64,000 nucleotides of DNA, taken from assembly GCA_900110005.1 (NCBI GenBank), contig FOCC01000003.1, positions 1 through 64,000 of the forward strand, read 5' to 3'. Each line of letters begins with the position of its first letter. Within the stretch, counting starts at the first letter, position 1. The notes beneath the pieces were generated by a model, which saw only the letters and a list, made by a program, of their open reading frames with translations, had not been told where the DNA came from and did not search any database. Both the position numbers and the translations under genes were made by a program. Source of the DNA: Ligilactobacillus sp. WC1T17 (GTDB taxonomy: Bacteria > Bacillota > Bacilli > Lactobacillales > Lactobacillaceae). Below are positions 1-9,259 of the stretch, piece by piece.

Positions 1-146
1 TAAAAATCAAGCGAGTCTCTGAAGGCTCGCTTTTTTCATGCGGAAATTTCCACGAAGGCAAAGCTCCCGCAAGGGATGAAGATATAGTCTGAACTGCATG
101 GAAACATGCAGAGGCAGGGGATAAAGAGCCTCTGCGGTAACAAATG
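1..146 (+). ncRNA. 3' part of a group I self-splicing intron (partial, in tape-measure gene)
   Basis: The sequence before the tape-measure reading frame looks like the 3' core of a group I intron. A small hairpin with a GCAA loop (TCCC/GGGA, about 64-76, P8-like) is followed by GAAGATATAGTC (78-89), the hallmark of the 3' strand of P7 (element S) in phage group IA introns. Next is a GCATG-GAAA-CATGC hairpin (96-110, P9-like with a GNRA-type tetraloop) and an 8-bp GCAGAGGC/GCCTCTGC stem (107-136, P9.1-like). The tape-measure frame is closed by TAA at 138-140, and there is no ribosome-binding site before the ATG at 144. Both facts fit an intron-exon boundary close to 146. The 5' half, including P1-P6, lies outside the window, so the call rests on the 3' motifs. 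Confidence 0.68.
9..36 (+). terminator. Terminator-like hairpin at the window start, probably inside the intron
   Basis: AAGCGAG (9-15) pairs with CTCGCTT (26-32), extended by TCT/AGG pairs, and is followed by a T run. A TAA at 1-3 may be the stop of an upstream ORF; a homing endonuclease in the intron would be usual, but that is an inference because the upstream sequence is not visible. Confidence 0.55.
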
Positions 147-3100
147 GGTACAGGTCTGCGCCAAGTTATCAACTCACTGGTGTCTGCCGTTAAGGCAATC
201 GGCAAGAAGAACTCAGTGCTTGACAATCTTGGAATTAAAAAGGAAGAGATGGTTGACACTAACGGAAATCTCAAATCCATGACGGACATAATGGGAGTGT
301 TGCAGAAGCACACCGAGTCAATGGACAAGACTCAAAAGAACGCCGTTTTCAACAGTCTGTTTGGAACAACTGGACAACAGGCGGGAATGATTCTTGCCGA
401 GAATTCTCAAAGGTTAGGTGAACTTACTCAAAGGACACAGGAAGCAGCAGACAAGGGCAAGTACGTACAGACACTGTCGGAAAAGAACTCGGAAACTGCT
501 CAGGCCAACAATGAAAAGTTCAAGAAGGCATGGGAAGATCTTGAAATCAAATTCGGTGCTGAATTGCTTCCGTACATGACTGAGGCAACCAAGGAATTAG
601 GAGAGTTATTCGGGCAGAAGGATTTTCAGAAAGATGTCAAGGTCATGGCTGATGGTGCGGGGTCCGTTGCTAGAAAACTGTTGACTGTTGCTGAAATTGC
701 ACTCAAGTATCGTGATGTAATTCTCGATGTAGCTACTATACTAGGCAAGATATGGGTTGCTGACAAAATTATAAATTTCACGCTCAAGCTGAAGGAACTG
801 GCCACCGTTTTTGGCGGATTCGGGTCTAAGGTTGCAGAAGAGCAGGCAGAGGTAAAGGCGCTCACTCTTGAGTATCAATCTCTTGCCGAGGCGAAGACGC
901 TCGCAAGTAATTCCTATGTCGGTGTTGGAAGTTCTGCAGCAGGTGCTGAGAAAAAAATGTCAAAACCAGTTCAAAGCACGAAAATAGCTGAAGGAGTCGA
1001 AGAAGGAATTGCAACATCTGGTGCGGTGGAAAAAGGTGTAACGAAAAGTGTTGCTGCTGCCGGAAGGAGCGCCAAGCTTGCTGGATTTGTTTCGAGATTT
1101 GGGACTAAATTAATTGGGATTGCCGGTGCAGCCATTGCATTATTCAATGTAGAAAATGATATCTCCGAAGCTATCAAGACAGGCTCTGAATCTTCCAAAG
1201 TAAAAGCTGCTGCAAATGCTGTTGGCACTGCTATCGGAGCGGGTGTTGGTTTTGCCACTGGCGGACCCATGGGGGCAGCTTTAGGCTCTTCCATAGGGAA
1301 TATGCTTGGCAGCACGTCCATAGCGCAGAAAATCGTCAAGGGACTCAACAATGCAGTTAAGAAAGCTGCAAAGGAGCATCAGAAACAGATTGCTGAAACC
1401 GGCTATGTCACTATGTATGACGGAACCACGGTCAAGGTTGGCAAGGTCAAGGTTGAAAAGAGCTCACTTACCAAAGCGCAGAAGAGCGTGTCTGATGATA
1501 TCCGGAAGTCAATGGACAAGGCGGACCTGTCGGTAATCAAGATGTCGGTTCAGTCTGATGACAAGAGTCTGAACAAAGCCAAGGCTACGCTTGAAGGTTT
1601 CTATGCCTCTGTCGCTCGTACTGCTGAAAGGCAGTCGAAAAAGAGGGCGGATGCTGAAAAACGTGCAGTTGAGCAGATGTACAAGCAGCACCAAATCAGC
1701 AAAAAACAGTATGAAGAGTATATCAAGGGAATCGATGATGCCGACAAGAAGCGACAGTCCAGTCAGAAGAAGACATATGACAGTCTTATAAAGGCAACAA
1801 ACAAGTATAACGAAGACCTTAAAACGGCCACTGCCAACGGGCAGGGCAACGTAAACAGGATTACGTACACCTATAACAAGAAACGTGAGAAACTGGCAAA
1901 GGATGAAGCTGAAACTATCAAAGGGGTCAGAGAATCCGGTTATGTCCAGATAAAGGGCAGAACTTACACTGGTGAGGAAGCCGTAAGAAAGGTACAGGAG
2001 CAGTTCAAGGCAAAACGTGAGAAGCTTGCCCGGTCTGAGAAGAAGGAACAGGCTGAAATTGCCAGGAATACGGCCAATGAAAAGAAAAAAATTACTGAAA
2101 AGTACAATAAGGAGCGATTGAGCAAGCTGCAGTCATTGTCTAAGTCGATTGCTAAGGAAATGGGTACAAGTTCCAGGCAGCAGAAGGAAATTCTCGATAA
2201 ACTACGCAAGGACAAGGACAGAATAAGCGATAACGAAGCACGGAATCTGATTAATAAATCGGCCCGCGAAACTAAAAAGCTAATTGAGCATGCTGAGAAA
2301 ACGCGCAAGGAAACTGTTGCCAAGGCGCAGCAGACCTATAAAGGCAAAGTGGAACAGTACAGGAGAATGAACAAGGACATTCCAGGCTACACCAAGGATA
2401 TGATGAACAAGGATATCGCCAATGCCAAATCGGAGCGTGACACTACTGTCAGCGTTGCCAATGAGGCAAAGAACAAGATTGTCGGAAGCGCCAAGGCCAA
2501 GCACAATCAAGTTGTAGATGAAGCCAGAAAGCAGAACAAGTCTGTAAGTCAGAATATTGTAGCTGAAGGCAACAACGGCATCAAATCATATAATGCCTGG
2601 GGTGCCGCTGTTCACAACACTCTGAAGTTCCTGTCTGATGCATGGTCATCTGTCGTACATGCATTCGGTGGGGCGTACAAGGGAAATGTTGGATCATACA
2701 GACCAGCGGCAAGAATCAGTTCCTATGCCAACGGTGGTGTTGCACGTACCGGCCTTGCCCTGGTTGGAGAAGCCGGTCCCGAGCTGGTCTACACGCCCTG
2801 GAGCAAGTCCGCCAGAATTGTCGGCAGACACGGAGCTGAAGTTGCACCGCTCAATCAAGGCGAACAGGTGCTGAATGCACGTGACACAGCAAGAGTGATG
2901 GCCGGCAGTTATTCCGGCACTCTTCCGGGCTATGCCACGGGTACGTTCTCACTGTCCGGCTTTATCGGAGGCATTAAGGACAAGGCACTGGACATTGCCG
3001 ACAGCGTGCTTGACGTCTTGAAGAAACCGGTCGAATGGATTGCCAGGGGATTCAGTCACTGGCCAAGCGTTCAGGCGTTCAGTTTCACTCACACAACATT

Positions 3101-3890
3101 GATGGATCAGACAAGGAACCTGGCCAAAAATTCACTGACAAATCCGGTAACACAGGCCTTCAAGAAGCTGCTGAAGAGTTATGATGGCAGTGGCACAAAT
3201 CCGGGCGGGTATGGTGTAAAGAGATGGGAACCCTATGTCAAGAAGGCGCTGGCTAAGTTGGGACTCTCCACAAGCAGTGCCATGGTAAGCAAGGTGCTCA
3301 GACAAATCAATACGGAATCCGGCGGCAACCCACTTGCTAAGCAAGCAGGTTCTGACCCTGACGGTGACGGTTCGGGACCAGCTTTGGGGTTAATGCAGAC
3401 TAAACGTGCTACATTCAACGCTTATAAGCTCGCAGGTCATAATAACATTTGGAACGGTTACGATGATATTTTGGCTGGTTTAAACTACGCCAAACATAGA
3501 TATGGCTCAAGTTTGTCATTCTTAGGAAAAGGGCATGGCTATTCTAACGGTGGCTTGATTACTAAGCATGGACTATACGAAGTAGCTGAAAACAACTATC
3601 CTGAAATGATAATTCCAATGGACTTATCAAAACGCTCACGTGCTTATCAATTAATGGGTCAAGTTATGAGCAACTTTGCAAAAGACGGTGATGCAAGCAA
3701 TATTGCTACAGTTTCAACCGACACTTCAGCAATTGAAGCTAAAATGGACAAGATGATGACTATGTTTGGTCAAATGATTGGCTTGTCGGCTCAACAAATT
3801 AAAGCTACTAAAGATAGTGCTTTTGATAAGCAAACATTATATACTCAACAGGCTTTGGATCAGCAATTAGCCAGTTTCCAAAGCTTTTAA
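144..3890 (+). CDS. Phage tail tape-measure protein, 3' exon, with lytic transglycosylase domain
   Basis: This is the tape-measure protein of a siphophage, which sets tail length and is ejected during DNA entry. The open frame is 1248 codons; the true N terminus lies upstream of the intron, so the ATG at 144 is probably an internal exon codon. Residues 1-170 match the TMP core (GLRQVINSLVSAV and later LFGTTGQQAGMILAE). Hydrophobic Gly/Ala-rich segments lie near 310-390. A long Lys/Glu-rich coiled-coil region covers about 400-830. An SLT-type lysozyme domain lies around 1030-1140, with Glu in NTESGG and the ALGLMQT motif. The C-terminal AENNYPEMIIPMD segment is typical of Lactobacillales TMPs. 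Codon use changes near 3400, from AAG/CTG-rich to AAA/TTA-rich, suggesting a recombination joint. Confidence 0.88.
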   Translation: MGTGLRQVINSLVSAVKAIGKKNSVLDNLGIKKEEMVDTNGNLKSMTDIMGVLQKHTESMDKTQKNAVFNSLFGTTGQQAGMILAENSQRLGELTQRTQEAADKGKYVQTLSEKNSETAQANNEKFKKAWEDLEIKFGAELLPYMTEATKELGELFGQKDFQKDVKVMADGAGSVARKLLTVAEIALKYRDVILDVATILGKIWVADKIINFTLKLKELATVFGGFGSKVAEEQAEVKALTLEYQSLAEAKTLASNSYVGVGSSAAGAEKKMSKPVQSTKIAEGVEEGIATSGAVEKGVTKSVAAAGRSAKLAGFVSRFGTKLIGIAGAAIALFNVENDISEAIKTGSESSKVKAAANAVGTAIGAGVGFATGGPMGAALGSSIGNMLGSTSIAQKIVKGLNNAVKKAAKEHQKQIAETGYVTMYDGTTVKVGKVKVEKSSLTKAQKSVSDDIRKSMDKADLSVIKMSVQSDDKSLNKAKATLEGFYASVARTAERQSKKRADAEKRAVEQMYKQHQISKKQYEEYIKGIDDADKKRQSSQKKTYDSLIKATNKYNEDLKTATANGQGNVNRITYTYNKKREKLAKDEAETIKGVRESGYVQIKGRTYTGEEAVRKVQEQFKAKREKLARSEKKEQAEIARNTANEKKKITEKYNKERLSKLQSLSKSIAKEMGTSSRQQKEILDKLRKDKDRISDNEARNLINKSARETKKLIEHAEKTRKETVAKAQQTYKGKVEQYRRMNKDIPGYTKDMMNKDIANAKSERDTTVSVANEAKNKIVGSAKAKHNQVVDEARKQNKSVSQNIVAEGNNGIKSYNAWGAAVHNTLKFLSDAWSSVVHAFGGAYKGNVGSYRPAARISSYANGGVARTGLALVGEAGPELVYTPWSKSARIVGRHGAEVAPLNQGEQVLNARDTARVMAGSYSGTLPGYATGTFSLSGFIGGIKDKALDIADSVLDVLKKPVEWIARGFSHWPSVQAFSFTHTTLMDQTRNLAKNSLTNPVTQAFKKLLKSYDGSGTNPGGYGVKRWEPYVKKALAKLGLSTSSAMVSKVLRQINTESGGNPLAKQAGSDPDGDGSGPALGLMQTKRATFNAYKLAGHNNIWNGYDDILAGLNYAKHRYGSSLSFLGKGHGYSNGGLITKHGLYEVAENNYPEMIIPMDLSKRSRAYQLMGQVMSNFAKDGDASNIATVSTDTSAIEAKMDKMMTMFGQMIGLSAQQIKATKDSAFDKQTLYTQQALDQQLASFQSF

Positions 3891-3913
3891 TTTAGAAAAA
3901 GGGGGGGTAAGAA

Positions 3914-4801
3914 ATGATTTCAAAAAAACGTCCTAAATTATGGGTTAAGTTTAAACCGGATATAGGCGTGGAAGAAGATGAAATTGATATTGAAACGATT
4001 GCACCTAATTTCTACTTTTTAGGCGACCAAGAAAATCCCAGTCTAACAAGCACATATTTATCTGATACTATGTACGATGGTCAAACGTTCGTTCATGCTC
4101 AATATCAACCAACAACAATTACTGCTAACTTTTATTTGCGGTTTAAAGATTGGTATGGCTTTAGACTAGCAAAACATGATATCGTACGCTTCTTTGGCAG
4201 AAAGGGTGTCTATCGCATTCGCACGGATACGCATCGGGGGATGGTGAGATATGTACGGACAAACACGTTTGACATCAGTCCGGCTGAAACAGAAGCTAAA
4301 TATTCATTATTTTCAATCGGATTCACAAATTACTGCGGCTTAGGCTACAGCTTGGGTACGTCAAGCGACCTTAAAACTTATGATAGTGAACTATGGCAGA
4401 TGGGCATGAATTTGCCTAACATGGAAGATATTCCATATGAGTTTTCTGATTATGACGGATTGAATACTTTCAAAATCTACAATCCTAGTGATGTAGTTAT
4501 CGACCCATACTACCAACAGAGCGAGCTAAAAATCACTATGAATGTAGGAGTTAATTCACTGGTTGAACTAGATAACTTAACCACGGGCGATACGTATACA
4601 GTTAAAACAGGGAATGTTAGCACCAACAAGATTGTAATCGATGGTATTGAGACAACGATAAACGGCGTTGCTAGTACGTCTGCCACTAATTACGGTGTGA
4701 TAACGCTTGTTCAAGGTTGGAATCAATTCAGAGTTACAAGTAGTTATAAACCTGTAACATCAATTGCCTTTGATTTCCCATTTGTATACTTGCCAAGTTA
4801 A
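3914..4801 (+). CDS. Distal tail protein (Dit, siphovirus tail family)
   Basis: A 295-residue protein directly downstream of the tape-measure gene, the usual place of Dit, the hub that joins tail tube to baseplate. The N-terminal half contains the Dit-type segment LRFKDWYGFRLAKHDIVRFF. The C-terminal half looks like a beta-rich galectin-like domain (SELKITMNVGVNSLVELDN). A strong G-run Shine-Dalgarno (3900-3907) precedes the ATG at 3914. The AT-rich codon style matches the rest of the tail-tip genes. The assignment depends on position and general resemblance to the Sipho_tail family. Confidence 0.8.
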   Translation: MISKKRPKLWVKFKPDIGVEEDEIDIETIAPNFYFLGDQENPSLTSTYLSDTMYDGQTFVHAQYQPTTITANFYLRFKDWYGFRLAKHDIVRFFGRKGVYRIRTDTHRGMVRYVRTNTFDISPAETEAKYSLFSIGFTNYCGLGYSLGTSSDLKTYDSELWQMGMNLPNMEDIPYEFSDYDGLNTFKIYNPSDVVIDPYYQQSELKITMNVGVNSLVELDNLTTGDTYTVKTGNVSTNKIVIDGIETTINGVASTSATNYGVITLVQGWNQFRVTSSYKPVTSIAFDFPFVYLPS

Positions 4802-4819
4802 CAGAAAAGGAGCGACGAC

Positions 4820-6589
4820 ATGCAAGTTTATATATCAGATAAAGCAAAACAATATAAAGAAATTATAAATTGCGCATTGTGGTCAACCTTTTACATCACT
4901 TGGGGATTAAACACATTGTGGGCGCTACATGTCACTTTATATAATGATGGGTCGATTGCGTACAACTTAGCGGGAATCGAGGGCTCTGTTTTCTTCGACG
5001 GTCAAGAATATATCGTCAAACAATGTGCAACTGATTACAGCAATGGCGTTGAAACTAAAGAACTTACCTGCACACACGTTTATAATCAGCTATCACAGCT
5101 TTACAATACTAATGCTAAAACAGGCACGTTGACATACACAATTCAAAACGTGTTAGATAATTATCTAAAGAACAACTCTTTGGGATTTAGTTATCAAGTC
5201 GTCGGCACTTTTGATAAACAGCAGATCACCGATTTAGGAAATAACTCCGGCATGGATATGCTAACGCAAATTGTTTCAACTTGGCCTGATGCTGTGATTT
5301 ATCCTGACAACAAAAATATAAAAGTCTTTTCTAGTGCTGAGTTTTACAAAAGCTATGGCAACAGGATTGATTACGAACGTAACGCCAGCGAAGTTAAATT
5401 AACTACTGATAGCACAACGCTTCTTAACTCAGTTACTGTATCAGGCAAGGTCAAAGATGACGGTAGTTACTACTTTAGCCCTTTTGTTGTTGAAAACAGC
5501 GAATCTATTCAAAAATGGGGCAGATATTCAGGCTATCTTAGTGATGAACGTTTTACAACCGCTGCTAACATGAAGACGTATGCTGAATCGCAACTAGTTA
5601 CTGAACCTGTAACCAGCGTTGAAGTAAGCTTGAATACAAATGAAAAACCAATTGCAGGCGAAATTAGACGCTTGCAAGTTAATCAAGACTTTGCAACTAA
5701 CGTAAAACTCGTGGGGTATACATGGTATCCTATTCATCCAGCTACAGCGTCTACTTTTAGTTTTAACAACATACCTACGAGTATTCTCAATACACAGACT
5801 AATTTGTCGAAAAGTTTGAAGACACTAACCAATAACAATTTGACTTTAACACGTCATATTAGCGTGTTAAATGCAGGCTTATCAACAGTTACATCGCAAG
5901 CATCATCTCTTGCCAAGCAAGCAACATCTCTCGCGAGTGAAACAGAAACACTCGCTAAACGCATTTCAGCACTTGAAAACAGCAATACAATGAGTTGGAG
6001 CAGCGGGTCTAAGTTTGTTGATTTATCAAGCAACAACGGCAGCCAAGCGCAGTCATGGTATAGCAACCTTTATAGTGCTGGCGTTCGTGGTGCAATCATC
6101 AAATTAACTCAAGGTTCGGCTGATGGTGATGCTTATGTCAATCCGATTTTCAGCAACCAAAAAACGCTATGTGGCAATGCTGGAATTAAGTTCATCGGTG
6201 CATATCACTATTTAAGATGTACAAGCGTAGCTGATGCACAAGCTGAAGCTAAATGGTTCTTGCAGTATTTGCAATCAAACAATATCGCTAAGACGGCAAT
6301 CGTAGCTTGTGATATTGAAGATAGTGCATTAAGCACAGATAAAACAACACTTACAAGTGAACTGACAGCATTTTACAAAGTGTTAACTGATGCGGGCTAT
6401 ACGAACACTTGCGACTATGCTAGCGCCAGTTGGTTTAGCTCGCGTTTTGGCCACGTTGCAAAGTACAGCTGGATTGCAAGCTGGGGCGCCTCCACGGCTC
6501 CTGATGGGGCTGATGCATGGCAGTATACAGATAAATTTAGCAGATTGTCGCTTGATTGCAGTTACAGTTATAATCAAGCGTTTATCTAG
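4820..6589 (+). CDS. Tail-associated lysin: prophage endopeptidase tail protein with C-terminal GH25 muramidase
   Basis: 589 residues. The N-terminal ~330 residues look like the phage tail (Tal/gp18-like) protein that caps the tail tube. A coiled-coil linker follows (about 335-390, LSKSLKTLTNNNLTLTRHIS and Ser/Ala repeats). Residues ~395-589 form a glycoside hydrolase family 25 lysozyme: FVDLSSNNG start, IKLTQGSADGD, GAYHYLR, the acidic CDIEDS motif near residue 498, and the closing DAWQYTDKF. It probably cuts peptidoglycan locally during DNA injection, distinct from the endolysin further downstream. Start chosen from AAAGGAG about 8 nt before the ATG at 4820. Confidence 0.85.
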   Translation: MQVYISDKAKQYKEIINCALWSTFYITWGLNTLWALHVTLYNDGSIAYNLAGIEGSVFFDGQEYIVKQCATDYSNGVETKELTCTHVYNQLSQLYNTNAKTGTLTYTIQNVLDNYLKNNSLGFSYQVVGTFDKQQITDLGNNSGMDMLTQIVSTWPDAVIYPDNKNIKVFSSAEFYKSYGNRIDYERNASEVKLTTDSTTLLNSVTVSGKVKDDGSYYFSPFVVENSESIQKWGRYSGYLSDERFTTAANMKTYAESQLVTEPVTSVEVSLNTNEKPIAGEIRRLQVNQDFATNVKLVGYTWYPIHPATASTFSFNNIPTSILNTQTNLSKSLKTLTNNNLTLTRHISVLNAGLSTVTSQASSLAKQATSLASETETLAKRISALENSNTMSWSSGSKFVDLSSNNGSQAQSWYSNLYSAGVRGAIIKLTQGSADGDAYVNPIFSNQKTLCGNAGIKFIGAYHYLRCTSVADAQAEAKWFLQYLQSNNIAKTAIVACDIEDSALSTDKTTLTSELTAFYKVLTDAGYTNTCDYASASWFSSRFGHVAKYSWIASWGASTAPDGADAWQYTDKFSRLSLDCSYSYNQAFI

Positions 6590-6602
6590 AAAGGAGAATT
6601 AT

Positions 6603-8195
6603 ATGTTTGAAAACGAAGGCGAAACCTTACAAGGTTCACAATATCGTGCTCACCTCGACCGCAATTGGAACGAGGGCAACAAGCTTTTTAAGCAGTTGCA
6701 AACGCAAATTAGCAAGCTGCCATCAAACCAAAGCACAACAGTCGCTAATGCAGAAGTAACTAATGCTCATACAGCGTTAGATGGAACAACATATACTAGC
6801 TTAGCAACACGACTAGACGCGATTGATACGCGTTTCAGTGATTTGAATGTTGGCGGTCGAAACTTGCTTAAACATACAGATTGGTCATCTTACAATGTAA
6901 GCAACATGACTAAAGTGACTGAAGATGGCTATACATGTCTTAAAACGTCGTCAACAACTAGTAACATAATTTTCGGCACATTAGAAGCTAACACGCAGTA
7001 CACGTATAGCGCTTGGATTAAGCTCGAAACTGGTGCTGAAGGTAAATTGGCTTTTACAAATTTTGGACACTTCTTTGTGGACAAAAATGCATCAAGTAAC
7101 GCAAACAAAAAACATGAAGATGTAGCAAGTAAGCGAGTGTATCGCGATGTTGCTGTTAAAAAAGGCGTTTGGACTAAAATTTGGGTTACTTTTACTACGA
7201 ATAATTTGGCAGGCAGCACTTTTGGGGTGTATCCAGCTTTCTTAAACAGCACAGTAGTATACATTCGCAATTGCAAGCTTGAAAAAGGTAACATTGCGAC
7301 TGATTGGACACCAGCACCCGAAGACGTGCAAGAACAAATCGACGCACACAATACAGCAATTATGACAAATGCAATTGGAAGTGAAAATCTCTTGCAAACC
7401 GCTACAGACGACGTTAAAACGTTAACATATTCTCACACGAGTTATTTAGATATGTGTTATGAAGTGCTAGATAAGCTTTCAGCAGGTAACTATGTTGTTA
7501 GTTTTGAAGCAAAGAGTACAGTTGCTGGTGATGTAGTAGACTTCTACACATACGATGGCTCTCATACAAATATTATTAAAAGCTCAAATTTGTATGTCGA
7601 TGGTGTTGAAAAAGAACCGATGCAAAATTATATCGACGGATATCATAAGCTGACACTTAGCTCAAGTTATGTAAAATATGCATCTGTATTATATGTTACA
7701 GATACACCAAACAATTTCAAAGTTTTGATACGTGCTGAAGCAAATAGTGGGTCAGGAACAGTCTCAATTCGTAATGTGCAATTGCAAAGAGGCTCAATTC
7801 CCACGGCTTGGCAGGCACCAACGCGCATGATAAAGCAAAGCTCAGCAGTATCAGTGCTGAACGGAGCCAAAATTGCAAACGGAGCAGGCTCAGTTGATAC
7901 TTATCGTTCGGGTGATCATGCTATTTTGATTTGGAATCGAGAGGTTACAATCCCAAAGCTTGCTAAAAATACAACACTGTATTTTGCGTCAGCGTCAATT
8001 CCATCAATAGAAGGATTAACGAATACTCATTTTATCGATAACCAATGGTTCACCTATACAGCCAATGGCACGTGGGGGAAGCTAGTCGTTGATCTTAATG
8101 GCACATCGATTCGCTTTGGCCTGTATACGCAAAATTGCGATACCTTCACAGGCAATGTCAACATTCCAGCAAGTTTCGTGCTTTGGTTTTATTAG
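6603..8195 (+). CDS. Baseplate / receptor-binding protein with two carbohydrate-binding-like modules
   Basis: 530 residues from the ATG at 6603, preceded by AAAGGAG; the frame is open further upstream but overlaps the lysozyme gene without a ribosome-binding site. The N terminus (HLDRNWNEGNKLF) resembles baseplate upper-protein N termini. Two related beta-sandwich modules follow, about residues 83-240 and 257-406. Each starts like GRNLL/SENLL, has an aromatic TYSAWIK/VVSFEAK strand, and ends in IRNCKLEKGN..TDWTPAPED or IRNVQLQRGS..TAWQAPTRM. This is the CBM-like repeat seen in LAB phage side proteins. The C-terminal ~120 residues (about 410-530) may be the host-recognition head. Specificity cannot be read from sequence. 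Confidence 0.72.
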   Translation: MFENEGETLQGSQYRAHLDRNWNEGNKLFKQLQTQISKLPSNQSTTVANAEVTNAHTALDGTTYTSLATRLDAIDTRFSDLNVGGRNLLKHTDWSSYNVSNMTKVTEDGYTCLKTSSTTSNIIFGTLEANTQYTYSAWIKLETGAEGKLAFTNFGHFFVDKNASSNANKKHEDVASKRVYRDVAVKKGVWTKIWVTFTTNNLAGSTFGVYPAFLNSTVVYIRNCKLEKGNIATDWTPAPEDVQEQIDAHNTAIMTNAIGSENLLQTATDDVKTLTYSHTSYLDMCYEVLDKLSAGNYVVSFEAKSTVAGDVVDFYTYDGSHTNIIKSSNLYVDGVEKEPMQNYIDGYHKLTLSSSYVKYASVLYVTDTPNNFKVLIRAEANSGSGTVSIRNVQLQRGSIPTAWQAPTRMIKQSSAVSVLNGAKIANGAGSVDTYRSGDHAILIWNREVTIPKLAKNTTLYFASASIPSIEGLTNTHFIDNQWFTYTANGTWGKLVVDLNGTSIRFGLYTQNCDTFTGNVNIPASFVLWFY

Positions 8196-8206
8196 GAGAT
8201 GATTTA

Positions 8207-8596
8207 ATGTTAATTTACTATTTCGACGACGATAAGCATTTTACTTATTGCGATGAAATCGATGATAGCAATACTTTGCCTGAAAACGCGACTAAGTTAG
8301 CACCCGTTGACGAAAACGGCGCAGGGCTTTACGAGCCCATCACTTGGGATGGTGCTAAGTGGGTTGGTACATCTCAAAGCGATTGGCAAAAGGCTAATCA
8401 ATCAGACAGTGATACAGACACTTATGTTTCAGCTCAAGCTAAGTTCAATGCTCAACTTACAGCCCAGCTTGCAACAACGCTTAAAACAGTTGCCACACAA
8501 GCAACAGCTGTTGCTACTCTAACAAAACAGTTAGCAAGCCAAAAGCTAGTTAATGCTAGTTTAACTAAGCAATTAGCAAGTTTATCTGCAAAATAA
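8207..8596 (+). CDS. Small phage tail-tip protein of unknown function, with C-terminal coiled coil
   Basis: 129 residues from the ATG at 8207, 8 nt after TAGGAGA. The first ~65 residues (YYFDDDKHFTYCDEI, YEPITWDGAKWVG) resemble the short beta domain found in many LAB prophage genes between the receptor-binding protein and XkdX. The remainder (TAQLATTLKTVATQATAVATLTKQLA) is an Ala/Thr/Leu heptad region likely to oligomerise. Probably a baseplate accessory or tail-fibre chaperone; the function is not established. Confidence 0.65.
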   Translation: MLIYYFDDDKHFTYCDEIDDSNTLPENATKLAPVDENGAGLYEPITWDGAKWVGTSQSDWQKANQSDSDTDTYVSAQAKFNAQLTAQLATTLKTVATQATAVATLTKQLASQKLVNASLTKQLASLSAK

Positions 8597-8612
8597 TAGG
8601 GGGTATATGTAT

Positions 8613-8831
8613 ATGTTTTCATACGAATATTTTGACGAATATTACAATGATTTGCATCTTTTCACTAAAGACGATTTAGCTCTTTTTGTCGAAGTCGGCT
8701 GGCTTACGCAAGAACAAGCTAACAAAATTATGGGGATTGAGTCAACAACGACAGTGACAGCTACTGATGATACAGCGTCAAGTAGTACAGCAGCATCAGA
8801 TAGCATGGCAAACTCAACAGCCACAGCTTAA
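8613..8831 (+). CDS. XkdX-family phage protein
   Basis: About 72 residues. The N-terminal ~40 residues (YFDEYYNDLHLFTKDDLALFVEVGWLTQEQANKIMG, quoted in part) fit the XkdX family found just before the lysis cassette in many Firmicute prophages. The rest is a Ser/Thr/Ala tail. GGGGG at 8599-8603 is only 3 nt before the ATG at 8607 but 9 nt before the ATG at 8613, so 8613 is the better start. Function unknown. Confidence 0.75.
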   Translation: MFSYEYFDEYYNDLHLFTKDDLALFVEVGWLTQEQANKIMGIESTTTVTATDDTASSSTAASDSMANSTATA

Positions 8832-8878
8832 ATTTTAAAGTAGTGGTGGGAGGGTAGGATAAAAAAAGGAGTGATTAA

Positions 8879-9259
8879 ATGTTGCATATAGAATACATTA
8901 AACATTTGTCAGCACTGATTGATAACCCTGTGTTCTTCGCGTTTTTCCTAGCGGTTCTAATCGACGTCATGACGGGGTTCGTCAAATCATTGGTCAACAA
9001 AAACACTACGAGTTCTAAAGGGTTATCAGGGCTTATCAAACACTCGACTCTGCTGTTGATTGCCAGCGTGCTATATCCGTTCTGCGATATCTACGGAGCA
9101 AGCGGCATGGCCGATATGCTTTTGATTTTCTACATCCTGTTTTATGCGATTTCCATCACGGAAAATTTAGGCCAGATGGGAATCCCGATTCCGACTTGGC
9201 TAAAAAAGTATATCTATAAGTTATCCGATGACTATCGAGGTGACGACGATGAAAAATAA
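8879..9259 (+). CDS. Phage holin (toxin secretion/phage lysis holin family)
   Basis: 126 residues with three predicted membrane segments (about 17-35, 57-75 and 80-101) and a charged C terminus (LSDDYRGDDDEK). The segment LIDVMTGFVKSL is typical of the Holin_4/phi29-like holins. A clear AAAGGAG ribosome-binding site lies about 8 nt upstream. It overlaps the endolysin start by 11 nt, as in a classical lysis cassette. Holin controls the timing of lysis; because the endolysin carries a signal peptide, this holin may act mainly by depolarising the membrane (inference). Confidence 0.85.
   Translation: MLHIEYIKHLSALIDNPVFFAFFLAVLIDVMTGFVKSLVNKNTTSSKGLSGLIKHSTLLLIASVLYPFCDIYGASGMADMLLIFYILFYAISITENLGQMGIPIPTWLKKYIYKLSDDYRGDDDEK

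Noticed and set aside
6390..6602. 71-codon upstream extension of the receptor-binding protein
   Set aside because: It overlaps the lysozyme catalytic domain in another frame and lacks a ribosome-binding site; AAAGGAG fits the ATG at 6603.
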